A stretch of 64,000 bases of DNA from Plumapathes pennacea (GCA_964036295.1 OZ038471.1:14588184-14652183); one strand, 5' to 3'; positions 12,616 to 25,431 are shown, numbered from the stretch's first letter. Notes: generated from the letters alone by a model not told the origin. Translations and numbers: made by a program.

Positions 12616-13440
12616 GTTTACTGTCATGTCGAATTTGCGCCGTTTTAGAATTCGAAATTTGATTGAGATCGATAATAGCAGAGCCAAGAGGCAGTCGTTT
12701 TAGTTGGAAGAATGAAAAACACTTACCTAACTATGCAATTGGGATAATTGATCAAAATATCGCACAAAACGTGTTGTGCACCAAACTTTCCAGATTCCAT
12801 GACTATAAGTATATCTGTGAATATCGCCTCTCTGGTTTATGTGATACGAAAGCCAAAGAAATCCAAATTATATATCGACGTGTTCATATATTTATACGTA
12901 TAGTTTCAAAGCTTATTTATTGCCAAATTCATTCTAGCCGTGTTTATAAATTGAATTTTAAAGTACGACCATTTCCTCAATTCGGGTCGGCAATCAAATT
13001 TTCATTGTTATCGAAGCAACTCTCTCAGAATGAAGCTTATTGTGTTCATTGTTTTATTACGCTGCGAGCAATATGCCGGCACTGTACAATAACGCTCATG
13101 TTGGGTTTACGCAAATTCTCTGAAGTACCCCGGGACGACCCTTCGCCCCCAAGCTTAGCTTGGCGCCTTCATTGAGCGCTCTCAAAATCGAGAACGAGAG
13201 CATGTGCACATTAAAGAACCCGGACTGTCAGTGACTGTCCCTGCTTATTACACTCCGTCAACAGCTCTTGTTTTAATTAAATGCATAGCTCTTTTTGTGT
13301 ACGAATAATAATTAAACGAACGAATCACCATGAATACACCGAGCAAGCGAGGTTTGACCCCATCAGCTGTATATGCTAGATAGCAATATTGATATGAATA
13401 GCGCTGTAGACACAAACAGAGAAATATTTTTTTGTTTCAG
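12616..13440. other. No convincing gene; intron-like sequence before the Ig exon
   Basis: A 170-codon plus-strand frame at 12663-13175 has no recognisable domain and an unremarkable composition, so I do not call it. The region ends in a polypyrimidine tract and the AG acceptor TTTGTTTCAG of the Ig exon. Confidence 0.5.
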
Positions 13441-13707
13441 TTCCTCCTTCATTCACCAAAACACCCAAGAAACGCATCTTTTTGCTAATTGAGAGAAATT
13501 TGACAATCGAGTGCAACGCCTCCGGTGTACCAAAACCGACAGTTAAGTGGACAGGATCTCTGCTGGGGCCGACACAGGGACGAAGAAAACAACAAAATGG
13601 CAGACTCAGCATAAGCAACGTGCAGATAAACGATTCAGGAAACTACACCTGTGAAGCCTCCAACAAAGAAGGAGTCGTCAATACAACCACAGAACTTGTT
13701 GTACCAG
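13441..13707 (+). CDS. Ig I-set domain exon
   Basis: A 267-bp exon bounded by TTTGTTTCAG and the donor CAG|GTAAAC. Both boundaries are phase 1, the classic symmetric Ig module. The translation (frame with codons at 13443, 13446 and so on) has the full Ig signature: the first disulfide cysteine in LTIECNAS, the core tryptophan in TVKW, then INDSGNYTCEASN with the DxGxYxC motif. The strands read as an I-set fold, as in adhesion receptors and matrix proteins, so the protein is probably secreted or membrane-bound. The upstream exons with a signal peptide are not visible. The next identified exon with matching phase is the TLDc exon at 31339; the link is inferred from phase and strand. Confidence 0.88.
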
Positions 13708-15598
13708 GTAAACATTTCTTATCACTACACACTTACGTGTGTTTGTAATGCATAAGTATTTATTGCGTAAACAGTGGAAGTTAACGTCCGGATGATAAAT
13801 CTTGAGCGGACGTGGGTGAGTACGAAATTGTGACCAGTAGAATCGAGAGACAAATTGGTAAGTGATCGCATCATAAACGTACTGAACCACAATATTTCGG
13901 GCAGATTATATTAACCGAATTTCTGTTGTTGTGGCGCGGTATTAGACGATGTCTCTGGTGCAATGGTTTTGTTAACGTCCCCCAAATCATTCACGATAAC
14001 ACATGGATTGGTGTTTGCCACCAAAAAAAAAAAAACAAAAAAAAAAACAAGTAACTAATGATGCTCAGTCAAGTCGCTTCAAGATTAGAGCAAAAAAATC
14101 CCCGCGTCTTTCTAAGGCTATTTGCCTCTTGTATTTTGCAAATAGTTTCAGACCGAATCGGACTCCACTCAGTCCTATTACCATTATGAATTACCTCCTT
14201 AGGACGCTAAAAGTTTCCCACAAATATTACCAGAGCCGCCGTAACTAACGCCGATGACTTTTGAGGAAGTTTGTGTTTTGCTGTTTTAGTAAGGCCCTTT
14301 TGACAATGATCAAACTTTACTGTTTCATGCAGTTAATTTACATTATGTTCAATTCGGCATTTGAAGTTTCACGTTTGAAACACTGGCCTACGTAAAGTAA
14401 TACATAGAAAGATTATCTCAGCACAGTTGTATTGAGTTTTCTGCTGTTTTAAAATAACTAAACGGCGAAGCGTCAGTTGAAAAGTTTCCTCACCACGAAA
14501 GGGTCTTTGTTCACGTGATGGCAATCGGATAGCGGCGTGAAAAGGATTTACGGTAAACTTTCCTGCTATCATTCCTCTTGCATGATTATCTCCATAATCC
14601 ACATTATTACAGCGTCGGCAGACGGTGGCAAAGATTGACGCTAATTTCCGCTCGATTTATTCCGTCGCATCGATCAAGACCTTGACTGAAATTAACAAAC
14701 CAAAACAAAGCAATTCAGAGAACGTAAAAAGTGAAGATAAGAATAAACGAAGAATAATATATAAGAATGAATGTTTCAAGTGAGATACATCAGTCTTTCG
14801 TTCTGAAATATTATTGAGCTTCTGTGATGTGTGAATCAGTTTAAAAGACGACTGATGGACATGTGGGAGCATACTCGATTAACACATGAGTTTCGTTAGC
14901 ACTATTTATGACGCGTGAGCTGTCAAAGATAATGATTATATTAGTTCTCAAATGATTTCAATGCAGTCAGTCCTGTGAATTTCACATCTGGGCATTTCTC
15001 GAGAACAAATAATGCAAAAGATGGGCAGAGTCAGGCGAGCTCGCCACCGGCATATTATTTATCATTATTTATCACCGGCATTATTTATCAATATCTTCAT
15101 CCATGAAGTCAACTTCCCAGTAATTACTTACCAGTTCATGTAACATACATTTCTTGCGCTGGAAAGGAGTGATGTGAAAGGTGCATTTTGGTAAGCCATG
15201 TTTTGTTCCTTCTGTACATACATGTTTATGCATAATTTTGCTGTTTTGACACAACAGAGCACAACGTAGCTAGGCTCTAAGAATGATGCTTCTGTTTTAA
15301 AACTGGGCCCAGTGCAAACCTTCCCTAATGAGTTTGTGCATGAAAACATACATGAGAGTAAAACTAATTTTCGTAAAAAGTGGTGTCGCACTAGACGACG
15401 TTTTTAAACAGACTTAGACCCCGTCTATATGCGGGAGAAAAGTTGTTCGCGGTATCCGAAATACCCTCCCACCTGAGACAGCTTTATCGATCTTAGTTGC
15501 TTAATCCATATAATAAATCAGTTGAACTCACTCTCTAACTTGATGTGGTGTGGTGATGATTTGTGCAACTGCGATTTCACACTCGGATAAACGTTACA
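13708..15598. other. Intron sequence, no feature recognised until the Gypsy remnant
   Basis: Follows the Ig exon donor. It includes an A-rich run at 14022-14049 and a small repeat of TTATTTATCA around 15050-15090. The last 180 bp before 15599 may be the LTR of the next element: an AATAAATC signal at about 15512 and an end at ACGTTACA. Confidence 0.45.
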
Positions 15599-17497
15599 TT
15601 GGTGGCAGCGGTATAAACACGAGAAATGTAAACAGACATATCGAAACCTCCGAAGATTTAATCACCTTTGACGCGATTGCACCCGCAAGAAACGTCGAAT
15701 CACCTAGACTCCACACAAGTACAGTCTCAGGACACTTCCATCCTTCGTCTAGCTCGACCTCCGCCCACGTTCGCTCGTTCATTCCTTCCCCGGCCCCCTC
15801 CCCTTCCCCCGGAAGGCCAAACTACGCAGGCCGCCACAACTAGCAGCTGCTTGCAACAGTTGAATCAATGGCCTCTATTCAGGCAATGTGTTGATTGCAA
15901 GAGGCCCGGTTCACTGAGTGAATCGAAGAGACGCGAGATGGCTCAAGTAACCGACAAGTTCCAGAGGTCACCGGAGCAGCAAATGATGCAACACGTAGAC
16001 GAAACTCGGGAGTTCTGAGCGGACATTTCCATCTCAAGTCACTTGAGAAGAGTCGAAATGTCACGACTGGAATGTCGACTTCAAGGACAAACTGGCGGAC
16101 CGCCTGAACCAGATCCAAACCATGGCTGAAGCAGTGAGGAAGCCGGCACTTACTCCATTGCAACCGAGCCAACCTTTCTTTTCATAAAAGAAAGCTGGAA
16201 AAGTCCCTCAAACCAAACGTTTGGAGTGAGCTCCTGGGAGGACTATAAAGCCCAGTTTGACCTTATCGCCGAGCCGAACGGATGGGAGGACGGAACCAAA
16301 GTTGTTTATCTGGCGGCGAGTTTAAAGGGTCACGCTCAGGCCGTCCTCGGGAACCTTGATGAGCACAGAAGGTGGGACTTCACTTCCTTTGTAACTGCGC
16401 CGACTTATTGGAGGAGCTGGGCACCAAACGGAGCTGTATCGAACACATGTTGCGGAAGAGCTTTTGCTAAAAACTTTAACTCGGAAGAACAGTCACTACC
16501 AGAGCTGGCACAGACGTCGAGGAGGCTGACTCGTCAAGCCAACCTGGAGGCAAATGAAAGTACGCGGGAAACACTGGCCAGAGACCATTTCATCGACGCC
16601 CTACTAGACGCAGACGTCTGGTGGTGCATCCAGCAGTCCAGACCAAAACTGCTACAAGATATCCTGAAAACAGCTGTAGAGCTGAAGGCATTTTAGCTGG
16701 CCAACTTGCAACGCGGCCAAGTCACCAAATCCGTAGTTGCTGCCTCCCAGGATTCCACGACTGCACATTCCGTGAGTGAGAACGCCGCGAAACCCGCACA
16801 AACTCCACTGGACCAGAGGTTAGACACATGGCAAAGCTACTCCAGTCCCTAGTGGCCTCCCTACATCAACCAAGACGTCCACCCGGACGACAGAGCTCTA
16901 CCACACGATGTTGTACATGTAGAAAAATTGGGCATCTGCAGAGAAATTGCCAGGAGACGGTCAAACAGGATCACAGGGAAGCGGACAACAGCCGGATTTG
17001 AAGGCCAGAGCTCTGCAACACCAAAACTAACCAGGTCCCAGCAGACTCTCTTACGAGTAAACGCCACGGCAGAAAACGGACTATTTGTTAAAGAAACTAT
17101 TCAGCGGTGTGCAGACGAACTTCCTAGTAGACACGGGATCAATCATTACGGTCATAACGCCGTAGGTCAGTACCAGATGATTTCGAAATCGGTGCGCCCT
17201 GATTTGGAGGAGGTTGTATCAAAAATGCTATGGCGTTCGCTTCCCTTAACGCTGGTCACAAGGGAGAAGTCGCAGCCCTTTTAACAGAATTTGTTGATGT
17301 GTTCTCCGCCTCAAACTTAAAAATCCTGCATTGCTAAACACCGGATAGACACTGGAGGTGCAAAGCCAATCCGACAGCCTGGTAGACAGATGCCGATACA
17401 CTAGAGGAAGGAAGTAGAGGCTTAGGTACAGAAGATGCTGGAAAGATACGTTATTGAGCAGTTGTATAGTCCCTAAGCTTCCCCCATTGTAACGGCA
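15599..17497 (+). mobile_element. Decayed Ty3/Gypsy remnant: gag, protease, start of RT
   Basis: A primer-binding-type sequence TTGGTGGCAGCGG at 15599 is like that of the 8.3-kb element. The gag frame (16226-16696) reads EDYKAQFDLIAE...ESLPELAQ...DHFIDALLDADV, a capsid typical of Gypsy elements. A CX2CX4HX4C knuckle (CCTCRKIGHLQRNC) lies near 16905, the protease motif LVDTGS near 17130, and an RT N-terminus with HRIDTGGAKPIRQPGRQ near 17340. Frameshifts and stops break it repeatedly, and homology stops at about 17497 before the RT core. It is an old insertion in the Ig-TLDc intron. Confidence 0.8.
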
Positions 17498-18155
17498 GCA
17501 GGCGACTATCGAGAGTAGTCAGGATTTGTCGTGGCTGACACGGGGATAATTTACATAAGAAGCGAAAGATGAACGAGTGAAGGCGATGGAAGGCTCAAAT
17601 GGGGTTTATTCCGTGCCAACACAATGATTCGGATTCGTACTTCTCGTAAACTGAAAGTAAGGATTACAACGTATAACTAATAAAACTACTACTAAATACT
17701 ACAAATAGGAAAACTAGTTAGGCTAAGACAAGCGATCAATTCAAAGCAATGTAATCATGTAACGCTAACAACATGATATAAAATAACATGTGGTATCACG
17801 CAATGAAGTAACAAAGGATAAACTGAGCATAATTAGCATGTAAAAGGGGGCTAAATAGCAACACTAAAGAAATAATAACAACATAAGGCAAAAGCGATAC
17901 TAAATTCCAAGTAAACAAGGTACTTGAATAACTAATAACAAAGTTCGTGACTCGGTGTGCTAGCCATACAAAAAGGGTAACAAAAACAATAGCTAAATCA
18001 CTTAAAAGGTGCTGATTACCAAACTACAATAAAATCGGTAAGAAAAACAAGCAAGGGTACTTACATATCTAACCCACGCAGTAAAACCTCTGAGCAAGGA
18101 TAACTTGTTAATAAAACGATCTGCTTACTACAGAGTCCAGACTACAACTAACTAA
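17498..18155. other. Unidentified A-rich stretch
   Basis: A-rich sequence with no protein similarity that I can see. It is interrupted at 18155 by the nested elements and may continue at 21120-21430. It could be the rest of an old element. Confidence 0.4.
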
Positions 18156-18478
18156 AGCCCCATGCACACGAGCAAATTTTCTATGACAAGTTTTCTGTGA
18201 CAAATGATTTGCTCGTGTATACGGTCGAGCAATTTTCTTTTAACAAGTTTTTTGACAAATTTTCGTTGTTTCTTTTCCTTCTGACTTGGAGTTCCATAAA
18301 CTTTTCGCGTGATCTCAAAGGTTCCAGTAAGAGGCTAATTGCATTATATGGCTAATTCAAAGCATCGCCAGAAATTCCGGACATTTTGCGTCCACGATTG
18401 CTTCCGGTCTTTCCCAGCGGCGTGCGGTATGAGCATGCGCCATTCACACATTCAACAGGTCGACACTAGATAACATAG

Positions 18479-19614
18479 GGTTGTGACTAAACTGGATACT
18501 CCAAAATCAGGTTTCCGAGAGAAGACTGGGACCAAAATAACGAGTTATCGGCGAGCCGTTTACGAACATTGTGGACCAAAAAACGACCTCGGTTTGTCTG
18601 AAGCATGGTTCTGACACCGGAAGAAAGTCAAATAAAATTCGGCACTGGAAAGGTTTTAGAAGGAAAAAATTAGCTCGGGGAGAAAATACTAAAGAAGAGA
18701 GGCTTGTTCTGGCTGATTTGGCACAGATGAATCAGTATTGGCACCGAAGATAATATAATTCAAACAAAATTGAACTGTTCCGGAGGGCGATTAAAACGGC
18801 TTGTGTTACGATCCTGTGTTTCTTGATCAGTCTTAACTCCAGAAGACGAACGCATTCACGATAAGACATGCAATCAAGATTTAAGCATTCCGAGCGAAGG
18901 TGCGAACTGTCAAAATTCACCACAGGAATGATAAGTAAATAGAAATAATAGTGAAGCCCATAGAAGCCAACAGTTATAGACGGATCAGATTCCCAACGTA
19001 TCTTAAAAATATGTAGATATTTATCCGTATTTACTGTATTAGGATGGTTATATGTTATTTTCATCCACTTGACTTCGAAGAAAAGATTGAGTCAACATTT
19101 TGGTAAAACAAAGGCTGCTCTTGTTGACCAGTACCAAAGTAGAAGTCCAAATGGCAGAGCGAGGGGTATCTGCGATTATGGTATTTCTAGTATATATGTT
19201 ATTTTCATCCAAATCCACTGTGTTCTTGAGCAAATGGCCGGCTGAGCCGAAATGTTACAAATAACAGTAATATTGTCCTTTTCACGTTCACAACAACAAT
19301 GCTTCTTGTGTGTATCTGATGTTGACTGGTTACAGTTTCGACTTATGTCTTGAGCCGTTTCAGTTTTATTTGGAGTTGACCTCCACGTCCGTGTAAAAAG
19401 GAACACAGGCGGCGCGACGCGGCCAGCCGATTCGAACTAAAGGAAATACGTCAGGTACGGACTTGCTAATGCGCGCCAAACACACTTTCAATTCACAAAT
19501 TCACTCTCGTACGGTTTTCGGAACACGGTCCGAGCTGACGAAAATTTAATTTTTGATTCGGTCCCAGTTTCCTCTCGGAAACCTGATTTTGGAGTATCCA
19601 GTTTAGTCACAACC
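18479..19614. mobile_element. Inner element A, copy 1, with 10-bp target duplication
   Basis: 1136 bp with TIRs of about 59 bp starting GGTTGTGACTAAACTGGATA at both ends. The direct repeat GATAACATAG flanks it at 18469-18478 and 19615-19624, placing the insertion within the left TIR of element B, 21 bases from its end. It has no transposase. A second copy with a different 10-bp duplication lies at 62340-63621. This copy contains an extra insertion at 19067-19210. Confidence 0.9.
19050..19210 (-). mobile_element. Short retroposed repeat inside element A
   Basis: About 127 bp (19067-19193) bracketed by the 17-bp direct repeat ATATGTTATTTTCATCC (19050-19066 and 19194-19210). The copy of element A at 62340 has a single, slightly diverged version of that target (GGTTATTTTTATCC near 63242) and lacks the insert. 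The insert is homologous to 144-271 in opposite orientation. A 17-bp duplication is the size expected from LINE-mediated retroposition, though I see no poly(A) tail or clear polymerase III boxes. Confidence 0.7.
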
Positions 19615-21116
19615 GATAACATAGGGTGGAGGACCCCTGAGTTTTCGGAATATTTCCGACTTTACGATGACGTCACACGAAGCCACAATTCGGAAAAACA
19701 AGATGGCGGACATGCGAGCGGTTTGAAGCGATGCCCAACGGACGGTATTTTCCAGAGTATTTCGTCGTATATTCACTCATTTCTACTGTTACCGATTTCT
19801 ATGTACCGATGCATACGAATTGGCATTTAGTAGTCCGTGCAAAAACCTACAAAGACTCTCGAGCGGTATGGGTTACCTGACTGGGTGTTAACGACGCGAA
19901 ACAGACTACAAGGCACTTTACAGCATAGGTTGAGGTAAGGCAACGAAATTTCAGTTATTTATTACAAGAGTTCAGTAGGTAACAATAGAAAGCGATGTTT
20001 TATGGAGGTGGCCAAATCAGCAAAACATGTTTCGTGTAACAAGAAGATCATACTGTAAGAATTATTGGAAGATGCACCTGCTCCAGTGTACTAACGGAAA
20101 TATTCCGAAAACTCAGGGGTCCTCCACCCTATGTTATCTAGTGTCGACCCATTCAACATTGTTACGTACTTTACCTCAGTGGGGTGGGGGAGGGATGGGT
20201 TTCTCCGGTTCAAAAAGAGACTGCTACGTTTAGGAGACGTGCCGCTGAACGACCTAGTTGAAATTAGCTTTCGTTTGGTGCAATTTTCATGCGATTTGGA
20301 GCTTCCCAGCCCAAAATATCAACATCCGAAGTCAGCGTATTTCACGGGAGGTATTCGCCATGGCTGGCTGTGAACTGCAAATTCAAACACAAAAAGTACA
20401 CATCGAATTTGCTCCAGGGGACTGACTGAGGCTTCACAGGAGATGTTCAATCCTTCGACAATCAGGTACGGGGTAGACATTTTGCGTTGTACCCAAGGTT
20501 CTTGTATTAAATGCAGCTTAAAAAGTGACAGTAGCCGGTTTTGAGCGTATTCTGCTATCAATCCCTTCTTACGTCGGCCGAAATTTTAAATTCAAAAAAG
20601 TACACATCGAATTTTACCGGAGATAAATATTTTTTGTACTGTTGTGTTTAGGAAGCTTTCCTCTTCCGAATGCTGCCCAGACATTTTTACGAACGTGCTT
20701 CAGTTAAGCGAAAAGCGCAATTTATTATCAGATCCCATACATTTCTTTGTTATTTCTTGAGCGGCTGTCAGCGTGAAACCTGATGCCTCTTCCGAGATGG
20801 CGCAACCGGATGTCTGAAATTTCTGGCGATGGACTTTGTTGTCAATGTTGTGGATGCCGCCATCTTGACCGTGCAAACACGCTCCCAAAATGAAGACATG
20901 GTAACTAAAGTTTTCCGAAAAACTTTGACAAGTTTTCGTGTACACGAGCAAATTTCACATGGGACAAGTTTTCCTTGTCATAAAAAAGCTAGCAAGCCAG
21001 CTTTTCAGCAAATGCATTTGTCACAGAAAATTTGCCCAAATTTTCTCATGTACACGAGCAAAAAAAACTTGTCGCAGAAAACTTGTCATAGAAAACTTGC
21101 TCGTGTGCAGGGGGCT

Positions 21117-21690
21117 TAAATGATCAACGGTATACATGCAGATATCGGAAGACAAAATAAAGATCTATTGATTACAGAACCCACAAAGTATCATAGGCAT
21201 TTCCTTAGTGTCTCCAACTAAAACAAAGGAGAATAGAATCTTTACACTAATCAAAGGGACAAAGAATAATTGATGATGCAATGCAAAATGAATCTGAGCT
21301 TGGTTGCGTGACAAGAAAAAAACTGAAACTGTAAACCTATTTATAATCACGTGACAATCATAACATGCCTCCCTATGAAATAGCATATTTCATAAACAAC
21401 AAATTGTAAAGTCACTATAAAACGATAATACCAATTCAGTTCGTTAAAGGCTCCTTGTTGGGAATCTGCCCTGGTCTTCATTCGGCATCGCCAGGCAGCA
21501 AGAGGATTAGCTTGTGGACTTTTGTTTTTTGTTTTTGTTGGCTTGGGTCCGTTCGTTCAGCCTCAAAAAGCCATATTGAAAGACATGAAAGCAAATGCAA
21601 TGAACTAATCAATGAACTGCATAACTATGCACAACTGTACAGAAATGTACGAAGATTCTGATATCCAGAACCTTGAGAACTTGAAGGAAC
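21117..21690. other. Unidentified stretch before the LINE
   Basis: No recognisable domain. A plus-strand frame of 68 codons ends at 21661; it may belong to the 5' part of the LINE, but I cannot show it. Confidence 0.4.
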
Positions 21691-21699
21691 AAGCTGAAC

Positions 21700-22534
21700 G
21701 AAGGCGCTCGAGATACAAGACGACGAGCTACGGGTCCTCCAACAAATCTGCAAATTCGACATCCTAGGAATCACTGAAAGCCATCTAAACTCCACCATCG
21801 CCGATAATGAACTACACATAAACGGCCTTAAATTCTCCCGCCTTGATCGGTCAAAGCGCAAAGGTGGGGGTTGTGTACTATATTATGCGGAACACCTCAA
21901 AGTCACATATCGAAGGGATTTAACCAGAAGCGAACTAGAAGCTATTTGGATACAGGTCAACTTCCCAACGAATACTACCCTGTTCTCAGTGATATACAGA
22001 TCGGAACTGGAATCACATAACTTCTTCGAACACTTTAATGAGGTCCTCGAAAAGGCATGGCTGAAATCTAGTCATATATTCCTACTTGGTGATCTCAACT
22101 GCAATATGATCAACGCAAACTCGTCCAACATCCAACTAAAGACCAAAACATTACTAAACATACTTGATCTATATAATATGCAGAATGTCATCAAGGATCC
22201 CACTCGAGTGACACCTGAATCTGAATCCTTAATAGATCTAATTGTAACAACAAAGGCGAATTTAGTGCGTAAAACCGGTGTCCTACCTTTGGGAATATCG
22301 GACCACAGCCTGGTCTATGCTACAATCAAACTTACAAACAAGAGACCACCGCCGAAAAATATAAGGATCAGAAACTTCAAGAACTTCAACGCTGACGAAT
22401 TCAGAAACGATATTCAACGCGGCCGTTCCATGTCTCTAGGGTATTCGATGATAGTGACGATGTCTTTTGGTCCTGGGAGCACTTTTTCGAAAATGTTTGT
22501 GATATGCACGCCCCGTACAAGGACGTCAAGGTGA
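21700..22534 (+). pseudogene. LINE endonuclease region
   Basis: The open frame reads back through LGITESHLNSTI (catalytic glutamate) near 21765, YYAEHLKVTYRRDL, a VIYRS block near 21990, LLGDLNCNM (GDxN) near 22088 and GISDHSLVYA (SDH) near 22300. These are the endonuclease motifs of CR1/L2/Jockey-type elements, which nick target DNA for target-primed reverse transcription. After about 22425 the frame goes off homology; the correct continuation lies in the frame of the next entry. Confidence 0.85.
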
Positions 22535-23847
22535 GAAGCTTGTCGGCTCCGTGGATCAGCAATACCATAAGGCTGAAGATGAATCGTAGATATAAACTCT
22601 TCAAAAGAGCTGTCGACACAAAGAACAATGAGATATGGGCTGATTACAAACGACTCAGAAATGAAATAACTTCAGAAATCAGGAGGGCTAAAGCCTCATA
22701 CTTCCACGCTAAACTGGCCGAAGTCAAGTCATCAACCGCATATTGGAAACTGTTAAAAAAGGAGACTAATCCCAAGGTAAAGGAAAGCATTGGTCCACTG
22801 AAACGCGATGACAAAAGCCTTGCTGTAGACGACAAAGAAAAAGCAAACTTGATGAATACATTCTTTACTACTATTGGAAAAACCCTGACTATGAATTGCC
22901 CGTCACTGCCACTGTCTGACAAACAAAAGAAAGACCAAGTCCAGAAGACATCTGAAATAAGCTTACAGAATAGTAACATTGAAAAGAAACTTGCATCACT
23001 GAAGACCAATAAGTCAACGGGCCAGGATGGAATATCGCCCAAGCTATTGAAACTAGCTGGGCCGGCAATCGCACCACCACTCACAGATCTGTACTCGCAC
23101 AGCATAAACAGTGGAACCGTCTACAGTGCATGGAAAACAGCGAGGGTAAACCCGGTGTTCAAGAAAGAGGATGAAACAGAGTGTGGAAACTACCGACCGT
23201 TGTCAATTTTAAGTGTACCTAGTAAAATAATTGAATCATGCGTAACAGACAGTATTGTTCAACACGTCTTCACAGACAACCAACTGGTCACAGAACATCA
23301 ATGGGCATACAGGAAGGGACACTCCACAGACCTATTACTGGTCAATTTAACTGAGATCTGGAGAAAAGCCCTTGATTCCAAAAAAGTTGTCGGCGTAGCC
23401 TTCATCGATTTCCAGAAAGCGTTCGATAGTGTATCACATCTCAGACTTATGAGCAAACTTGAACACTGTTTTGGAATCACCGGATGTCTACTATCGTGGC
23501 TGAAAGACTACCTAGGGCAAAGACAGCAGTACACCACCATAAACGGACAAAGGTCAGATTACGCTGAAGTGACCTGCGGTGTACCGCAGGGCTCCGTCCT
23601 CGGCCCGTCCTTGTTCACATTGTATACAAACGACTTGCCGCTGGCGGTCACCTCTGGGACAGTCTTTATGTATGCGGACGATACAACACTCTATTGTATT
23701 GGCGACTCCGTGGACGAAGTTACTGAACTACTCAACAATTCGCTCAACGAGCTGTATACTTGGTGTAATTCGAACTCCATGATCCCACACCCCGTGAAAT
23801 GTGAGGCGATGCTACTCCACCGAGGCTCCTTCATCGGCCCACTCAAC
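22504..23847 (+). pseudogene. LINE reverse transcriptase, N-terminal and core
   Basis: A basic linker (RRYKLFKRAVDTKN) leads into RT motifs in order: YRPLSILSVPSKIIE, FIDFQKAFDSV, GVPQGSVLGP and the catalytic YADDTTLY near 23670. All catalytic aspartates are present. The frame runs intact to the codon ending at 23847 and is then cut by the foldback insertion, whose first bases supply an early stop. The family makes cDNA at the insertion site. Confidence 0.9.
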
Positions 23848-23858
23848 GAGTTTGACTA

Positions 23859-23897
<39 letters not shown>

Positions 23898-25422
23898 AAT
23901 GGGTGTGGGTATAAAGTCGTGGGTGCAGAAACAGGTCGTGGGGAATAGTCAATTAATTAGTTAGTTAATTAATGACAGTTTAATTATTAAAAATAAAAAA
24001 ATAATAATAATCAAAAACTTAAATAATGAATCGGCCGCCAGAAGAACTGGAACTGAAATCGAAACTTGGCGGCTGTGTATATCGCATGATGAGAGCTTCG
24101 AATGGAAATGTTTGCACATAGTTTACGGTCATGGAAACAAAAGTCTTGCAAGATCATAGTTTTGAATTGGCCGCAAGTTTCGTTACCGCAGAAGGCGAAA
24201 TAAATTTGACACCACCGAAGGTGTAGCTGTCAGTGGGAACCGCTGTCAATAAGTACAACACAGCCGGAACTTCCCTGAAGCGTGAGAAAACAACCTAAAC
24301 ACCATAAGAGATGTTTGGGTTGCTGTTTTGAGAATTGGCCATTCGTCAAAGCAATTCCTTTTTGACTTTGCTTGCTCGTCAATTCTACGATTCTACAATA
24401 TTTATTACTCCGGAGAACCCCGTACTTGCATCGCGAACACACTGAAAAATCTGTGGTTAATTGCACGCTGGTTCAGGACCGTCTCGTGATAGAGACCCAA
24501 TCTTTCGCCACGTTCCTTTTATTCTTTTTTTATCTCCGTGAAATCGATCCGGCACACCCGAAGTCCACAAGGACATTTTTCTTCGTTTCATTATTTTTTA
24601 CAACATGTGAACATTTGGCAGCGATTACCCTATCCTTCTTGAGAGAGTGCAATTCATGAACAAAATTCAAGACCCCGTTTAGAGTTTTTAAACGTTAAAA
24701 CTCCCATTTAACACCTTTAATGGACTTCCGACAGGCGGTGTTTTCCGACGATTGCTGCGATTGAAGACAGATTGAACCAGCATGACAAGAAACTTGCGGC
24801 CAGATCAAAACTATTCTCCTGCCAGACTTTTGTTTCCGCGACCGCAAAATTACTATAAACTAGCGCTAGACTGTGGTAAAGTGAACAAACTATTCATTCG
24901 AAGCTCTAAATCACATCATGCGATATACACAGCTACCGCAAGATTGCGCGTGTATAATTAAATATATCTATATCTATATCTATATATTTTTTTACCATAA
25001 CACACTAATTTCTCGCTCTCTGATTGGTCGATTTACCGTGATAAATAAAAGTCCAGACAACGATGCTGACGCTAGCTGATGCTAGCTGACGACAGCGTGT
25101 CACGCTTTGCAACGAAATACAACGAAACTTTCCCGTATATTTTTTAATATTGTGGTAAAAAACAAATTTCCACTGGCTTGCCTTGGTGTGGACTCTTATT
25201 TACCACGATTTACGTCGGCGAAGCGCCTCGTGAGTCCACAACATTTTGACCATGTGATGACGTAAATCGTGGTAAATAAGAATCCACACCACGGCAAACC
25301 AGTGGAAATTTAATAAATAAATTAAATGTTTCTGCACCCACGACTTTATACCCACACCCACGACTACCCACACCCACTACCCACGACCCACGACCCACGA
25401 CCCACGACCAATAGTCAAACTC
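23848..25422. mobile_element. Foldback element C (GTCGTGGG arms), 9-bp target duplication
   Basis: 1575 bp. The ends GAGTTTGACTAATGG and, inverted, GAGTTTGACTATTGG are followed in both arms by tandem GTCGTGGG/GGGTGTGGG units. The direct repeat CCACTCAAC flanks it (23839-23847, 25423-25431). Further inward the arms stay complementary in blocks, for example 24060-24190 with 24775-24930. There is also a strong inner hairpin at 25164-25313 (TTTCCACTGG...CCAGTGGAAA). No transposase frame is seen. It interrupts the LINE RT. Confidence 0.9.
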
Positions 25423-25431
25423 CCACTCAAC

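Larger units (their letters stand above)
18458..20149. mobile_element. Middle element B with 9-bp target duplication
   Basis: The left end GGTCGACACTAGATAACATA is an inverted copy of the right end at 20130-20149. The arms continue after the inner insertion (GGAGGACCCCTGAGTTTTCG at 19630 against its complement near 20115). CATTCAACA flanks both sides (18449-18457 and 20150-20158), a 9-bp target duplication. Without the inner element it is about 545 bp with no coding frame, so it is a MITE-type element. The duplication length suggests mobilisation by a Mutator-like transposase. Confidence 0.85.
18156..21116. mobile_element. Outer TIR element (Harbinger-like) of a three-deep nest
   Basis: The ends AGCCCCATGCACACGAGCAA and the reverse complement of the right end (AGCCCCCTGCACACGAGCAA) form imperfect TIRs of about 70 bp, rich in GACAAGTTTTCT motifs. 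The element is flanked by TAA on both sides (18153-18155 and 21117-21119). A 3-bp TAA/TTA duplication is typical of PIF/Harbinger elements. No transposase frame is present. It was invaded by the element at 18458-20149. Its own length without the guest is about 1.26 kb. Confidence 0.75.

Noticed and set aside
12663..13175. 170-codon plus-strand ORF before the Ig exon
   Set aside because: No recognisable domain, no signal peptide, ends without a splice-compatible link; composition looks like translated intron.
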